A stretch of 64,000 nt of DNA from Streptomyces lacrimifluminis (GCF_014646095.1 NZ_BMMU01000030.1:1-64000), one strand, 5' to 3'; positions 1 through 8,805 are shown, counted from the stretch's first letter. Notes: generated by a model not told the origin, from the letters alone. Program-made: numbers and translations.

Positions 1-635
1 GCTTCCTGATCACCTTCACCTTCGGTGGTCTGACCGGTGTCATCCTGGCGTCGCCGCCGATGGACTTCCATGTCTCGGACTCCTACTTCGTGGTGGCGCA
101 CTTCCACTACGTGGTGTTCGGGACGGTCGTGTTCGCGATGTTCTCCGGCTTCCACTTCTGGTGGCCGAAGATGACCGGCAAGATGCTCGACGAACGCCTC
201 GGCAAGATCACCTTCTGGACGCTGTTCATCGGCTTCCACGGCACCTTCCTCGTCCAGCACTGGCTGGGCGCCGAGGGCATGCCGCGCCGGTACGCGGACT
301 ATCTCGCGGCCGACGGCTTCACCGCGCTGAACACGATCTCGACGATCAGCTCGTTCCTGCTCGGTCTGTCCGTGCTCCCGTTCTTCTACAACGTGTGGAA
401 GACCGCGAAGTACGGCAAGAAGGTCGAGGTCGACGACCCGTGGGGTTACGGCCGCTCGCTGGAGTGGGCGACGTCCTGCCCGCCCCCGCGCCACAACTTC
501 CTCACCCTGCCGCGTATTCGCAGTGAATCCCCGGCGTTCGACCTGCACCACCCCGAGATCGCGGCGCTCGACCAGCTGGAGAACGCCGGGCACGGCGAAA
601 AGGCTCTCGCGGGCGGCAAGGAGGCGGGCAAGTGA
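1..635 (+). CDS. ctaD: Cytochrome c oxidase subunit I, C-terminal part (cut by window edge)
   Basis: This is the C-terminal end of the haem-copper oxidase catalytic subunit of the aa3 cytochrome c oxidase, which reduces O2 in the plasma membrane. The frame is open from base 3 with no start in the window, so the gene begins upstream. The motif VVAHFHYVVFG carries the histidines that ligate haem a3 and haem a in this family. Membrane helices follow, then a hydrophilic tail rich in Glu and Lys, as in actinobacterial CtaD. The TGA stop overlaps the GTG start of ctaF. Identification is firm from the motif and from the ctaF, ctaE and qcrCAB neighbours. Confidence 0.97.
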   Translation, partial: FLITFTFGGLTGVILASPPMDFHVSDSYFVVAHFHYVVFGTVVFAMFSGFHFWWPKMTGKMLDERLGKITFWTLFIGFHGTFLVQHWLGAEGMPRRYADYLAADGFTALNTISTISSFLLGLSVLPFFYNVWKTAKYGKKVEVDDPWGYGRSLEWATSCPPPRHNFLTLPRIRSESPAFDLHHPEIAALDQLENAGHGEKALAGGKEAGK

Positions 636-1030
636 AGGTCCAGGGCAAGATGTTCATCTGGCTCGCCGTCTTCGTCCTCGTCATGGCGATCGTCTACGGC
701 GTGTGGTCGAAGGAGCCGGCGGGCACCACGGCGCTCTTCCTGGCCTTCGGCCTGTGCATCATGGTCGGCTACTACCTGGCCTTCACGGCCCGGCGGGTCG
801 ACGTGGGCGCCCAGGACGACAAGGAGGCGGACGTCGCGGACGACGCCGGTGAGGTCGGGTTCTTCAGCCCGCACAGCTGGCAGCCGCTCTCGCTGGCCAT
901 CGGCGGCGCGTTCCTGTTCCTGAGCGTCGCGATCGGCTGGTGGCTGGCGTACTTCGCCGCACCGCTGCTCCTGATCGGCCTGTGGGGCTGGGTCTTCGAG
1001 TACTACCGCGGTGAGAACCGCACCCAGTAA
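632..1030 (+). CDS. ctaF: Cytochrome c oxidase subunit IV, actinobacterial type
   Basis: This is a 132-residue membrane protein, the small subunit IV found with actinobacterial aa3 oxidases. Two hydrophobic helices lie at about residues 6-28 and 34-53. A short acidic stretch (QDDKEADVADDAGEVGFF) and two more helices follow at about residues 84-120. The GTG start shares bases with the ctaD stop (GTGA), which indicates translational coupling. A strong intrinsic terminator lies just downstream, so this is the last gene of the cta operon. Family assignment rests on position and topology, since this subunit has no catalytic motif. Confidence 0.93.
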   Translation: MKVQGKMFIWLAVFVLVMAIVYGVWSKEPAGTTALFLAFGLCIMVGYYLAFTARRVDVGAQDDKEADVADDAGEVGFFSPHSWQPLSLAIGGAFLFLSVAIGWWLAYFAAPLLLIGLWGWVFEYYRGENRTQ

Positions 1031-1046
1031 CACGCTCGGTGCTCAG

Positions 1047-1090
1047 GGGAGCCCGGACACTCCGTCAGGAGGGTCCGGGCTCCCTCTTTT
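1047..1090 (+). terminator. Intrinsic terminator after ctaF
   Basis: A perfect 12-bp stem (1047-1058 with 1073-1084) closes a 14-base loop and is followed by TCTTTT. It ends the ctaD-ctaF operon. Confidence 0.9.
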
Positions 1091-1160
1091 GCCACACCCC
1101 CGTTCCCTCGCACGGATCACCCGCCGCGCCGAGGCAGCCGCACGTTCTTAGCGTGAGTCC

Positions 1161-2423
1161 ATGAGGCACTCACCGCGTAACCGTACGGTCGTCAGCTGCA
1201 CGCTCCTGGTGGCCGCCCTGGGCGCTTCCACCACCGCCTGCGGCTCCGACGGCCATCCCCTCTCGGCGAAGCCGTACGACGCGGCTGAGCGGATCTCCTT
1301 CGGCGGCTCTCTCGGCGACGGCAGGAAGGCCGACCCGGACAAGCCCCTGGACGTCACCGTCGACGACTCCGACGACCGCATCACGGACGTCACCGCTGTC
1401 GACGCGGCCGGACGGTACGTGGCCGGCGAACTCTCCGCCGACGGCAGTCGCTGGCACAGCACCTCCCCCCTGGCCGCAGGCGCCCGCTACACGGTCCGGG
1501 TGAGCACGGAGGACGAGGACGGCGCCCCAGGCCGGAAGACCCTCACCTTCGACACCAGCAGGCCGACCACCAAGAAGCGCCTGAACGTCACCTTCGGCCC
1601 GAAGACGGGCACCTACGGCGTGGGCCAGCCGGTGACGGCCGAACTCAGCGAACCCGTACGGGGAAAGGCGCAGCGCGCGATAGTCGAGCGCGCCCTCAAG
1701 GTGGACTCGGCCCCCACCACCGAGGGCGCGTGGCACTGGGTGGACGACAGGAAACTCCACTACCGGCCCAAGGAGTACTGGCCCGCCCGGGCCACCGTCC
1801 AGGTGCGCAGCAACCTGCCCGGCATCAAGATCGCCGACCGGCTCTGGGGCGGCAGGGCCAAGCCCCTGACGTTCACCACCGGTGACCGGGTCATCGCCGT
1901 CACGGACGCGTCGACCCACGAGATGACCGTCTACAAGAACGACAAGGTGATCAACACCATCCCCGTCACGACGGGCAAGCCGGGCTTCGAGACCCGCAAC
2001 GGCGTCAAGGTCGTGCTCGGCAAGGAGTACTTCGTACGCATGCGCGGCACCAGCATCGGCATAGCCGAGGGCAGCGCCGAGTCGTACGACCTGCCGGTCT
2101 ACTACGCCACCCGGGTGACCTGGAGCGGCGAGTACGTCCACGCCGCCCCCTGGTCGGTGGGCTCCCAGGGCTCCGCCAACGTCAGCCACGGCTGCGTCGG
2201 CATGAGCACCGGCAACGCCGAGTGGTTCTTCGACAACGTCCGGGAGGGTGACGTCGTCAAGGTCGTCAACTCCTACGGCGACACCATGGAAACCTTCGGC
2301 AACGGCTTCGGCGACTGGAACCTGAACTGGAAGAAGTGGCAGACCGGCAGCGCCCTCACGAACGGCACGGCGACAGGCCCGGGACCTGAACAGACGGCAA
2401 GGCTGCGACCGGCGTCGGTCTGA
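1161..2423 (+). CDS. L,D-transpeptidase lipoprotein (YkuD domain)
   Basis: This is a predicted exported lipoprotein of 420 residues that would make 3-3 cross-links in peptidoglycan. The N-terminus has a basic stretch, a hydrophobic core and a lipobox-like STTAC, with Cys at about residue 27. Ig-like domains follow, as in mycobacterial LdtMt2. The C-terminal YkuD domain carries SHGCVGMS, with the catalytic Cys at residue 345. It lies between ctaF and ctaE but has its own promoter-like box: TAGCGT at 1149-1154 sits 6 bases before the ATG and no Shine-Dalgarno sequence is visible, so the mRNA may be leaderless. The natural substrate is inferred from the family. Confidence 0.93.
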   Translation: MRHSPRNRTVVSCTLLVAALGASTTACGSDGHPLSAKPYDAAERISFGGSLGDGRKADPDKPLDVTVDDSDDRITDVTAVDAAGRYVAGELSADGSRWHSTSPLAAGARYTVRVSTEDEDGAPGRKTLTFDTSRPTTKKRLNVTFGPKTGTYGVGQPVTAELSEPVRGKAQRAIVERALKVDSAPTTEGAWHWVDDRKLHYRPKEYWPARATVQVRSNLPGIKIADRLWGGRAKPLTFTTGDRVIAVTDASTHEMTVYKNDKVINTIPVTTGKPGFETRNGVKVVLGKEYFVRMRGTSIGIAEGSAESYDLPVYYATRVTWSGEYVHAAPWSVGSQGSANVSHGCVGMSTGNAEWFFDNVREGDVVKVVNSYGDTMETFGNGFGDWNLNWKKWQTGSALTNGTATGPGPEQTARLRPASV

Positions 2424-2479
2424 GGGGCACGGGGCTGTGACATTTGCGGCTCCGCCGCGGGGCGCGACAAGCCACAGCG
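2423..2479. repeat. Dispersed intergenic repeat, family A, copy 1
   Basis: The stretch GGGGCTGTG...GCGGCTCCGCCGCG...GCGCGACAAGCCACA recurs almost unchanged at 28169-28228. It contains a GCGGC-TCC-GCCGC hairpin and lies between convergent genes, so it may also act as a terminator. Confidence 0.7.
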
Positions 2480-2517
2480 CCCCCGCACCCACCGAACAGA
2501 CCAGTTGAACCGAGCTC

Positions 2518-2919
2518 TTAGGCGCTCAAGGCCTTCTTCGACCGCAGCAAGGAAGCCAACGCCGACGCGAACTCCACCGGATCCACCGGCAGGGTGACCG
2601 CGGCCTCGGCCCGGCTCCACGTCGCCAGCCACGCGTCCTGGGGCCGCCCGATCAGCAACAGCACCGGCGGACACTCGAAAACCTCGTCCTTGATCTGCCG
2701 GCACATGCCCATGCCCCCCATGGGCACGGCCTCACCGTCCAGCACACAGACATCGATTCCGCCCTTGTCCAGTTCCTTCAGGACGGCGGCGGGCGTCGCA
2801 CACTCGAGGAACTCGACGACGGGAACGTCGGGAGCGGGGCGCCGTCCCGTCGCCAACCGCACCTGCTCGCGGGTGTTGGAGTCATCGCTGTAGACCAGCA
2901 CCGTGGCGGTCGGCTGCAT
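2518..2919 (-). CDS. Receiver-like (pseudo-response-regulator) protein
   Basis: This 133-residue protein consists only of a CheY-like fold. The N-terminal strand VLVYSDD gives the acidic pair (D12, D13), and VCVLDGEAVP places a possible phospho-acceptor at D61. The conserved Lys of true receivers, usually in a KP pair near residue 105, appears as Leu-Pro in VTLPVDP, and there is no output domain. It may therefore be a phosphorylation-independent adaptor. The ATG has a clear GGAGGGAA ribosome binding site. It is divergent from ctaE across 189 bases. A specific partner cannot be named from the sequence. Confidence 0.7.
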   Translation of the reverse strand: MQPTATVLVYSDDSNTREQVRLATGRRPAPDVPVVEFLECATPAAVLKELDKGGIDVCVLDGEAVPMGGMGMCRQIKDEVFECPPVLLLIGRPQDAWLATWSRAEAAVTLPVDPVEFASALASLLRSKKALSA

Positions 2920-3098
2920 TGTTCCCTCCGAGACATCAGCGTCGTACGGACAGACGGACCGGGTCCGTTGGGCCGGATGCTACTCCTTCGGACCGCCTGT
3001 CTGAACACCGCTTGGACGCCTGTCCGATGGGCCATACGGGCTGGACACACCCCGCAGACACCCCGAACGGCACCCCCCGGCGTGAGGGCGGGATAAGC

Positions 3099-3117
3099 GA
3101 CCGACATAATGTCGGTC
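3099..3117 (+). promoter_or_regulatory. Inverted repeat on the ctaE-qcrCAB promoter and start
   Basis: Perfect 8-bp arms (GACCGACA and TGTCGGTC) flank TAA. The repeat covers a TAATGT -10-like box at 3107-3112 and the annotated ATG at 3109. A protein bound here would block both transcription initiation and ribosome access. Confidence 0.5.
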
Positions 3118-3729
3118 GTGGCGACAGCAACGACAGTAGAAACCGGGCACGCGCACCCGTCGGTCAACCGGCCGAACCTCACCAGCGTCGGAACCATCAT
3201 CTGGCTGAGTTCCGAGCTGATGTTCTTCGCGGCCCTCTTCGCGATGTACTTCACCCTGCGATCGGTGACCGGTCCGGATCACTGGAAGGAGATGGCGTCA
3301 AGCCTGAACTTCCCGTTCTCCGCGGCCAACACCACGATCCTGGTGCTCTCTTCCCTCACCTGCCAGCTCGGCGTGTTCGCCGCCGAGCGCGGTGACGTGA
3401 AGAAGCTCCGGATGTGGTTCATCGTCACCTTCGTCATGGGTGCGATCTTCATCGGCGGTCAGGTCTTCGAGTACACCGAGCTGGTCAAGCACGAGGGCCT
3501 CTCGCTCTCGTCCGACCCGTACGGCTCGGTGTTCTACCTGACCACCGGCTTCCACGGGCTGCACGTGACGGGCGGTCTCATCGCCTTCCTGTTCGTCCTC
3601 GGCAGGACGTACGCGGCACGAAGGTTCACCCATGAGCAGGCGACCGCCGCGATCGTCGTGTCCTACTACTGGCACTTCGTCGACGTCGTCTGGATCGGGC
3701 TCTTCGCCACGATCTACATGATCAAGTAG
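3109..3729 (+). CDS. ctaE: Cytochrome c oxidase subunit III
   Basis: Subunit III of the aa3 oxidase is an integral membrane protein that stabilises the catalytic subunit. The 206 residues form five hydrophobic helices, with family-typical segments LSSELMFFAALFAMYF, GFHGLHVTGGLIAF and YYWHFVDVVWIGLF. It starts the ctaE-qcrCAB operon, 82 bases ahead of qcrC. The start is uncertain. ATG 3109 lies inside the TAATGT box, so translation may instead begin at GTG 3118 on a nearly leaderless transcript, which would remove three residues. Confidence 0.95.
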   Translation: MSVVATATTVETGHAHPSVNRPNLTSVGTIIWLSSELMFFAALFAMYFTLRSVTGPDHWKEMASSLNFPFSAANTTILVLSSLTCQLGVFAAERGDVKKLRMWFIVTFVMGAIFIGGQVFEYTELVKHEGLSLSSDPYGSVFYLTTGFHGLHVTGGLIAFLFVLGRTYAARRFTHEQATAAIVVSYYWHFVDVVWIGLFATIYMIK

Positions 3730-3811
3730 CCGGGCCGCCCGATCCTCGCATCGGGTCCGCCCGACACCTCCAGAAGACTCGACGCAGAAGATCCTGACAC
3801 CGGGGTAATCC

Positions 3812-4624
3812 GTGAAAAAGCTCTCCGCACGACGACGCCATCCGATGGCGGCGGTCGTCGTCCTACTCATCGCGCTGGCGGCCATCGGGGGGCTGTACTC
3901 CGCTGTCGCGCCTACGGGCCAGGCGAAGGCCGATGAAACCGCCCAGTCCCTCACCATCACGGAGGGGCAGCGGCTCTACTCCGTGGGCTGCGCCAGCTGC
4001 CACGGCACCGGCGGTCAGGGCACCTCCGACGGTCCGAGCCTCGTGGGCGTGGGCGCCGCGGCGGTCGACTTCCAGGTGGCGACCGGCCGTATGCCTGCCG
4101 CGACCTCGCAGGGCGCGCAGATCCCGAAGAAGAAGAACATCTACTCGCAGGCCGAGATCGACCAGCTCGCGGCGTACATCGCGTCGCTGGGCACCGGTCC
4201 GTCCGTGCCGACCGAGGAGCAGTACGACCCCGACGGTGCGGACATCGCCAAGGGTGGCGAGCTGTTCCGCACCAACTGCGCCCAGTGCCACAACTTCACC
4301 GGCAAGGGCGGTGCGCTCACGCACGGCAAGTTCGCCCCGGACCTTGAGGGTGTCGACCCGAAGCACATCTACGAGGCCATGCAGACCGGCCCGCAGAACA
4401 TGCCGTCCTTCCCCGACACGACGCTGTCGGAGAAGAACAAGAAGGACATCATCGCGTACCTCGACGCGGTCAACAGCGAGGACACCGTGGAGCCCGGCGG
4501 CCTCGGCCTGGGCGGTCTCGGACCGGTCAGCGAAGGCCTGTTCGCCTGGATCTTCGGCCTCGGAGCGCTCATCGCGGTCGCCGTCTGGGTCGCCGCTCGG
4601 ACCGCAAAGGCCAAGAAGTCATGA
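3812..4624 (+). CDS. qcrC: Dihaem cytochrome c subunit of the bc1 complex
   Basis: This is the dihaem cytochrome c of the actinobacterial bc1-aa3 supercomplex. It passes electrons from the Rieske/cytochrome b part directly to the oxidase. The 270-residue protein has an N-terminal signal-anchor helix (about residues 12-34), two covalent haem sites (CASCH at 60-64, CAQCH at 156-160) and a C-terminal membrane helix at about 238-262. The start is GTG. Its stop overlaps the qcrA ATG (ATGA). The dihaem architecture replaces the soluble cytochrome c of other bacteria. Confidence 0.98.
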   Translation: MKKLSARRRHPMAAVVVLLIALAAIGGLYSAVAPTGQAKADETAQSLTITEGQRLYSVGCASCHGTGGQGTSDGPSLVGVGAAAVDFQVATGRMPAATSQGAQIPKKKNIYSQAEIDQLAAYIASLGTGPSVPTEEQYDPDGADIAKGGELFRTNCAQCHNFTGKGGALTHGKFAPDLEGVDPKHIYEAMQTGPQNMPSFPDTTLSEKNKKDIIAYLDAVNSEDTVEPGGLGLGGLGPVSEGLFAWIFGLGALIAVAVWVAARTAKAKKS

Positions 4625-5679
4625 GTAGCCAAGACATTCCAGAGAAGAACCTGCCAGCCGCGCAGGAGACCGAGCACGGTGCCGTGGGCGTCGCGGACGA
4701 GCAGAACCCGTTCGCGGACCCGGGGCTGCCGCCCCACGAACACCGCGTCCAGGACATCGACGAGCAGGCCGCCAAGCGGTCCGAGCGTGCGGTCGCCCTC
4801 ATGTTCACGCTGTCGATGGTGGCCACCGTCGCCTTCATCGTCTCGTACGTGGCGATCCCGCACGACAAGGCGATCTACGTCTTCCCGATCGGGCACCTCA
4901 ACGCGCTGAACTTCGCGCTGGGGCTCTCCCTCGGCCTGGCGCTCTTCCTGATCGGCGCGGGCGCGGTCCACTGGGCCCGCACCCTGATGTCCGACGAGGA
5001 GCTCGTCGACGAGCGGCACGCGATCTCCGCGCCGCCCGAGGTCAAGGCGAAGGTCCTGGCCGACTTCAGGCAGGGCGCGAAGGAGTCGGCGATCGGCCGG
5101 CGCAAGCTGGTCCGCAACACGATGTTCGGTGCGCTGGCCCTCTTCCCGCTCTCCGGCGTCATGCTGCTGCGCGACCTCGGCCCGCTGCCCGGCACGAAGC
5201 TGCGCCACACCCTGTGGTCCAAGGGCAAGCTGCTCGTCAACATGAACACGAACGAGCCGCTGCGTCCCTCGGACGTCGTGGTCGGTTCGCTGACCTTCGC
5301 CAAGCCCGAGGGCCTGGAGGAGCACGACCACGAGTTCCAGACCGAGATCGCCAAGGCCGCCCTCATGATCGTCCGTATCCAGCCGGACGACATCAAGGAC
5401 AAGCGCGAGCTCGAGTGGTCCCACGAGGGCATCGTGGCGTACTCGAAGATCTGCACCCACGTCGGATGCCCGATCTCCCTGTACGAGCAGCAGACGCACC
5501 ACGTGCTCTGCCCCTGCCACCAGTCCACCTTCGACCTCTCCGACGGCGCCCGGGTGATCTTCGGCCCCGCCGGTCACGCCCTGCCGCAGCTGCGCATCGG
5601 CGTGAACGACGAGGGCTACCTCGAGGCGCTCGGCGACTTCTCCGAGCCCGTCGGTCCTTCGTTCTGGGAGCGCGGATGA
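4621..5679 (+). CDS. qcrA: Rieske iron-sulfur subunit of the bc1 complex
   Basis: This is the Rieske [2Fe-2S] protein, which takes an electron from quinol and passes it to cytochrome cc. At 352 residues it is longer than the proteobacterial form because it has three N-terminal membrane helices (about 57-79, 94-118, 165-184), a known actinobacterial feature. The cluster ligands are visible in CTHVGC (278-283) and CPCHQS (297-302). The gene overlaps qcrC upstream and qcrB downstream by ATGA junctions, so the three are translationally coupled. Confidence 0.98.
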   Translation: MSSQDIPEKNLPAAQETEHGAVGVADEQNPFADPGLPPHEHRVQDIDEQAAKRSERAVALMFTLSMVATVAFIVSYVAIPHDKAIYVFPIGHLNALNFALGLSLGLALFLIGAGAVHWARTLMSDEELVDERHAISAPPEVKAKVLADFRQGAKESAIGRRKLVRNTMFGALALFPLSGVMLLRDLGPLPGTKLRHTLWSKGKLLVNMNTNEPLRPSDVVVGSLTFAKPEGLEEHDHEFQTEIAKAALMIVRIQPDDIKDKRELEWSHEGIVAYSKICTHVGCPISLYEQQTHHVLCPCHQSTFDLSDGARVIFGPAGHALPQLRIGVNDEGYLEALGDFSEPVGPSFWERG

Positions 5680-7316
5680 GCACTACGAAAAACTCCGACG
5701 CGCGCTCGTCGCGCGAGAAGGCACCGGCCGGCGAACGCGTCGCCGACTGGGCCGACGGCCGCCTGGGGATCTACTCCCTGGCCAAGGCCAACATGCGCAA
5801 GATCTTCCCCGACCACTGGTCGTTCATGCTCGGCGAAGTCTGCATGTACAGCTTCATCATCATCATCCTCACGGGTGTGTATCTGACGCTGTTCTTCCAC
5901 CCGTCGATGAACGAGGTGGAGTACCACGGCAGCTACATCCCGCTGCAGGGCCAGCTGATGTCCGAGGCGTTCAACTCGACCATGCACATCTCCTTCGATG
6001 TGCGCGGTGGTCTGCTGATCCGGCAGATCCACCACTGGGCGGCGCTGATCTTCCTCGCCGGCATGTTCGTGCACATGATGCGCGTGTTCTTCACGGGTGC
6101 GTTCCGCAAGCCGCGTGAGGTCAACTGGCTGTTCGGGTTCCTGCTGTTCGTCCTGGGCATGTTCACCGGGTTCACCGGCTACTCGCTGCCGGACGACCTG
6201 CTCTCCGGCACCGGTGTGCGCTTCATGGAGGGCGCCGTCCTGTCCGTGCCGGTCGTGGGCACGTACCTGTCGTTCTTCCTCTTCGGCGGCGAGTTCCCGG
6301 GCGGCGACTTCGTGGCCCGGTTCTACTCGGTCCACGTACTGCTGCTGCCGGGCATCATGCTCGGCCTGATGGTGGCGCACCTGATCCTGGTCTTCTACCA
6401 CAAGCACACGCAGTTCGCGGGCCCCGGAAAGACGAACAACAACGTCGTCGGTATGCCGCTGCTGCCGGTCTACATGGCCAAGGCCGGAGGCTTCTTCTTC
6501 CTGGTCTTCGGTGTCATCGCGGTCATCTCCGCCATCGCCACGATCAACCCGATCTGGTCCATGGGCCCGTACCGTCCGGACCAGGTGTCCACCGGCGCGC
6601 AGCCCGACTGGTACATGGGCTTCTCCGAGGGCCTGATCCGAGTCATGCCGGGCTGGGAGATCAACTTCTGGGGCCACACGCTCGTCCTGGGCGTGTTCAT
6701 CCCGCTGATGATCTTCCCGCTGGTCCTGGTCGCGATCGCGGTCTACCCGTTCATCGAGTCCTGGGTCACCGGCGACAAGCGCGAGCACCACATCCTGGAC
6801 CGCCCGCGCAACGTTCCGACGCGCACGGCCTTCGGTGTCGCGTGGATCACCTGGTACATGGTGCTGCTGATCGGTGGTGGAAACGACCTCTGGGCCACGC
6901 ACTTCCACCTGTCGATCAACGCGATCACCTGGTTCGTACGGATCGCGTTCTTCGTCGCCCCGGTCCTCGCGTTCATCGTCACCAAGCGGATCTGCCTCGG
7001 CCTCCAGCGCCGCGACAAGGACAAGGTGCTGCACGGCCGCGAGTCGGGCATCATCAAGCGCCTGCCGCACGGTGAGTTCATCGAGGTGCACGAGCCGCTC
7101 AGCCAGGAGGCCCTGCACACGCTCACCGCGCACGAGCAGTACGAGCCGGCCATGATCGGCGCGACGGTCGACGAGAACGGTGTCGAGCGCAAGGTGAAGG
7201 GCACGGAGAAGCTGCGCGCCAAGCTCAGCAAGTCGTACTACGGCGAGGACAGCCAGATCCCCAAGCCGACAGCCGAGGAGTACAAGGAGATCACGAGCGG
7301 CCACGGCCACCACTGA
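5676..7316 (+). CDS. qcrB: Cytochrome b subunit of the bc1 complex
   Basis: This is the dihaem cytochrome b of the quinol:cytochrome c reductase, 546 residues. The haem-b histidines sit in HHWAALIFLAGMFVH and VHVLLLPGIMLGLMVAH, and the quinol-site PEWY motif appears as PDWY. A hydrophilic C-terminal extension of about 120 residues is typical of actinobacterial QcrB. The reading frame is open far upstream, but the correct start is the ATG that overlaps the qcrA stop, because everything earlier lies inside qcrA. This family is the target of telacebec-type inhibitors in mycobacteria. Confidence 0.98.
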   Translation: MSTTKNSDARSSREKAPAGERVADWADGRLGIYSLAKANMRKIFPDHWSFMLGEVCMYSFIIIILTGVYLTLFFHPSMNEVEYHGSYIPLQGQLMSEAFNSTMHISFDVRGGLLIRQIHHWAALIFLAGMFVHMMRVFFTGAFRKPREVNWLFGFLLFVLGMFTGFTGYSLPDDLLSGTGVRFMEGAVLSVPVVGTYLSFFLFGGEFPGGDFVARFYSVHVLLLPGIMLGLMVAHLILVFYHKHTQFAGPGKTNNNVVGMPLLPVYMAKAGGFFFLVFGVIAVISAIATINPIWSMGPYRPDQVSTGAQPDWYMGFSEGLIRVMPGWEINFWGHTLVLGVFIPLMIFPLVLVAIAVYPFIESWVTGDKREHHILDRPRNVPTRTAFGVAWITWYMVLLIGGGNDLWATHFHLSINAITWFVRIAFFVAPVLAFIVTKRICLGLQRRDKDKVLHGRESGIIKRLPHGEFIEVHEPLSQEALHTLTAHEQYEPAMIGATVDENGVERKVKGTEKLRAKLSKSYYGEDSQIPKPTAEEYKEITSGHGHH

Positions 7317-7341
7317 TCACCCCGCTTCGCCACACACGGCA

Positions 7342-7376
7342 GAAGGGCCCCGTCCGTACACCGGACGGGGCCCTTC
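7342..7376 (+). terminator. Terminator after qcrB
   Basis: A perfect 15-bp stem (7342-7356 with 7362-7376) closes a TACAC loop. There is no T-run, as is common in Streptomyces terminators. It separates the qcr operon from trpD. Confidence 0.85.
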
Positions 7377-7460
7377 GTCGTGCCGTCGGGCTGGATAGGG
7401 TGTTCCCATTCCCACCAGAAGTCCCGCGGAGTCCCGTCGGGACCGATCCAGGAGCGGCAG

Positions 7461-8525
7461 ATGAGCGCTGTGAACCCCGCCGGAGGCGATACCGCGGCGG
7501 TCCGTTCCTGGCCCCGCGTGCTGAACGGGCTGCTCGACGGCCATGACCTGAGCGCCGCCGACACCGCCTGGGCGATGAACCTGATCATGCGCGGCGAGGC
7601 GACCGACGCGCAGATCGCCGGGTTCGTGGTGGCGCTGCGGGCCAAGGGCGAGACCGTCGAGGAGATCTCCGGGTTCGTCGACGCGATGTACGAGCACGCC
7701 AACGTGATCGAGGTGCCGGGGCCCACCGTCGACATCGTCGGCACCGGCGGCGACGGCGCCAACACGGTCAACATCTCCACCATGTCGGCGATCGTCATCG
7801 CCGGTACGGGCGCCAAGGTCGTCAAGCACGGCAACCGGGCGGCCTCCTCGGCCTCCGGGGCTTCGGACGTGCTGGGGCAGCTCGGGGTCAATCTGGAGCT
7901 GACCCCGAAGCGGGTTGCCGAGGTGGCGGAGGAGGCCGGGATCACCTTCTGCTTCGCGGCCAAGTTCCATCCGGCGATGCGTCATGTAGGCGCCGCACGC
8001 GGTCAGTTGGGCATCCGGACGGTCTTCAACATCCTGGGTCCGCTGACCAACCCGGCCAAGGTCAGGGCCCAGGCCGTCGGTGTCGCGCATCCCCGGATGG
8101 CGCCCATCGTCGCCGGTGTCTTCGCCGAGCGCGGCAACTCGTCCCTGGTGTTCCGGGGCGACGACGGCCTCGACGAACTGACGATCACCGCCACGTCCCG
8201 GGTGTGGGTCGTCCGGGACGGCAAGGTGACGGAGGAGGCCTTCGACCCGCGCGACGTCGGCATCGAGCTGGTCCCGGTGGAGGCCCTGCGCGGCGGTGAC
8301 GCCTCCTACAACGCGGCGGTCGCCCGGCGGCTGCTGGACGGCGAGACCGGGCCCGTACGGGATGCCGTACTGCTCAACTCGGCGGCGGCGCTGGTGGCGC
8401 TGGACCCGGGGCAGGGCTCCCTGGCCGAGCAGATCGGCATCGGGATGGCGAAGGCGGCGGAATCCATCGACTCCGGGGCGGCGAAGAGGACGCTGGAGCG
8501 GTGGTCGGCGGCCACCAACGCGTAG
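7461..8525 (+). CDS. trpD: Anthranilate phosphoribosyltransferase
   Basis: It catalyses the second step of tryptophan synthesis, joining anthranilate to PRPP. The 354-residue protein carries the family motifs VDIVGTGGDGANTVNIST (PRPP loop), KHGNRAASSASGASDVL and the anthranilate-site region around PAMRHVGAARGQLGIRTVFN. The ATG at 7461 is chosen because AGGAG lies 7-11 bases upstream. An in-frame ATG at 7380 overlaps the terminator region and has no such site. The gene stands alone here, while the trpEG-type synthase lies at about 35 kb. Confidence 0.96.
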   Translation: MSAVNPAGGDTAAVRSWPRVLNGLLDGHDLSAADTAWAMNLIMRGEATDAQIAGFVVALRAKGETVEEISGFVDAMYEHANVIEVPGPTVDIVGTGGDGANTVNISTMSAIVIAGTGAKVVKHGNRAASSASGASDVLGQLGVNLELTPKRVAEVAEEAGITFCFAAKFHPAMRHVGAARGQLGIRTVFNILGPLTNPAKVRAQAVGVAHPRMAPIVAGVFAERGNSSLVFRGDDGLDELTITATSRVWVVRDGKVTEEAFDPRDVGIELVPVEALRGGDASYNAAVARRLLDGETGPVRDAVLLNSAAALVALDPGQGSLAEQIGIGMAKAAESIDSGAAKRTLERWSAATNA

Positions 8526-8621
8526 CCGGCGCGTAGTCGCCGCTCAGCGGTTCCTGGCGAGGGACGTCCCGCGATCCGGACACGGGTTGCGGGGCGTCGA
8601 TCACTTCACGTACGTTCTGTT

Positions 8622-8745
8622 CCAGGTCATGAGTGACAGTCATGAGGCCCCGGCCGACTGTCCGGCAACCCTCCGTCCGTGGCGGGGTGCCCCGGGATGA
8701 AGACCAGGCCGTAGGCAGCAAGGCTTACGGCAAGCGCGGGCCCCT
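8622..8745 (+). ncRNA. SAM riboswitch (SAM-I/SAM-IV superfamily)
   Basis: The core elements are in order. GGTCATGAG opens P1 and ATGAAGACC closes it. GACAGT pairs with ACTGTC in P2. CCGGCAACCC and GGGGTGCCCCGGG form the conserved SAM-binding core. Further helices up to about 8745 fit the SAM-IV type known from actinomycetes. It lies on the strand of, and 160-280 bases before, the class V aminotransferase. SAM binding should lower expression. The exact boundary is an estimate. Confidence 0.85.
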
Positions 8746-8784
8746 CTCGACACCAGGGGTCCTGGTCGTTCGAGGGAGTCTTCC

Positions 8785-8805
8785 GTGAGCAAGCGAATGC
8801 GATAG
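8785..8805 (+). CDS. Possible six-codon leader ORF downstream of the riboswitch
   Basis: GTG AGC AAG CGA ATG CGA TAG follows a good ribosome binding site (GAGGGAG at 8772-8778), between the riboswitch and the aminotransferase gene. It would encode MSKRMR. There is no cluster of one amino acid to suggest classic attenuation, so a role is uncertain. Confidence 0.3.
   Translation: MSKRMR

Noticed and set aside
5214..5675. A 5' extension of qcrB by 154 codons
   Set aside because: It overlaps qcrA in another frame. The ATG overlapping the qcrA stop starts the conserved cytochrome b.
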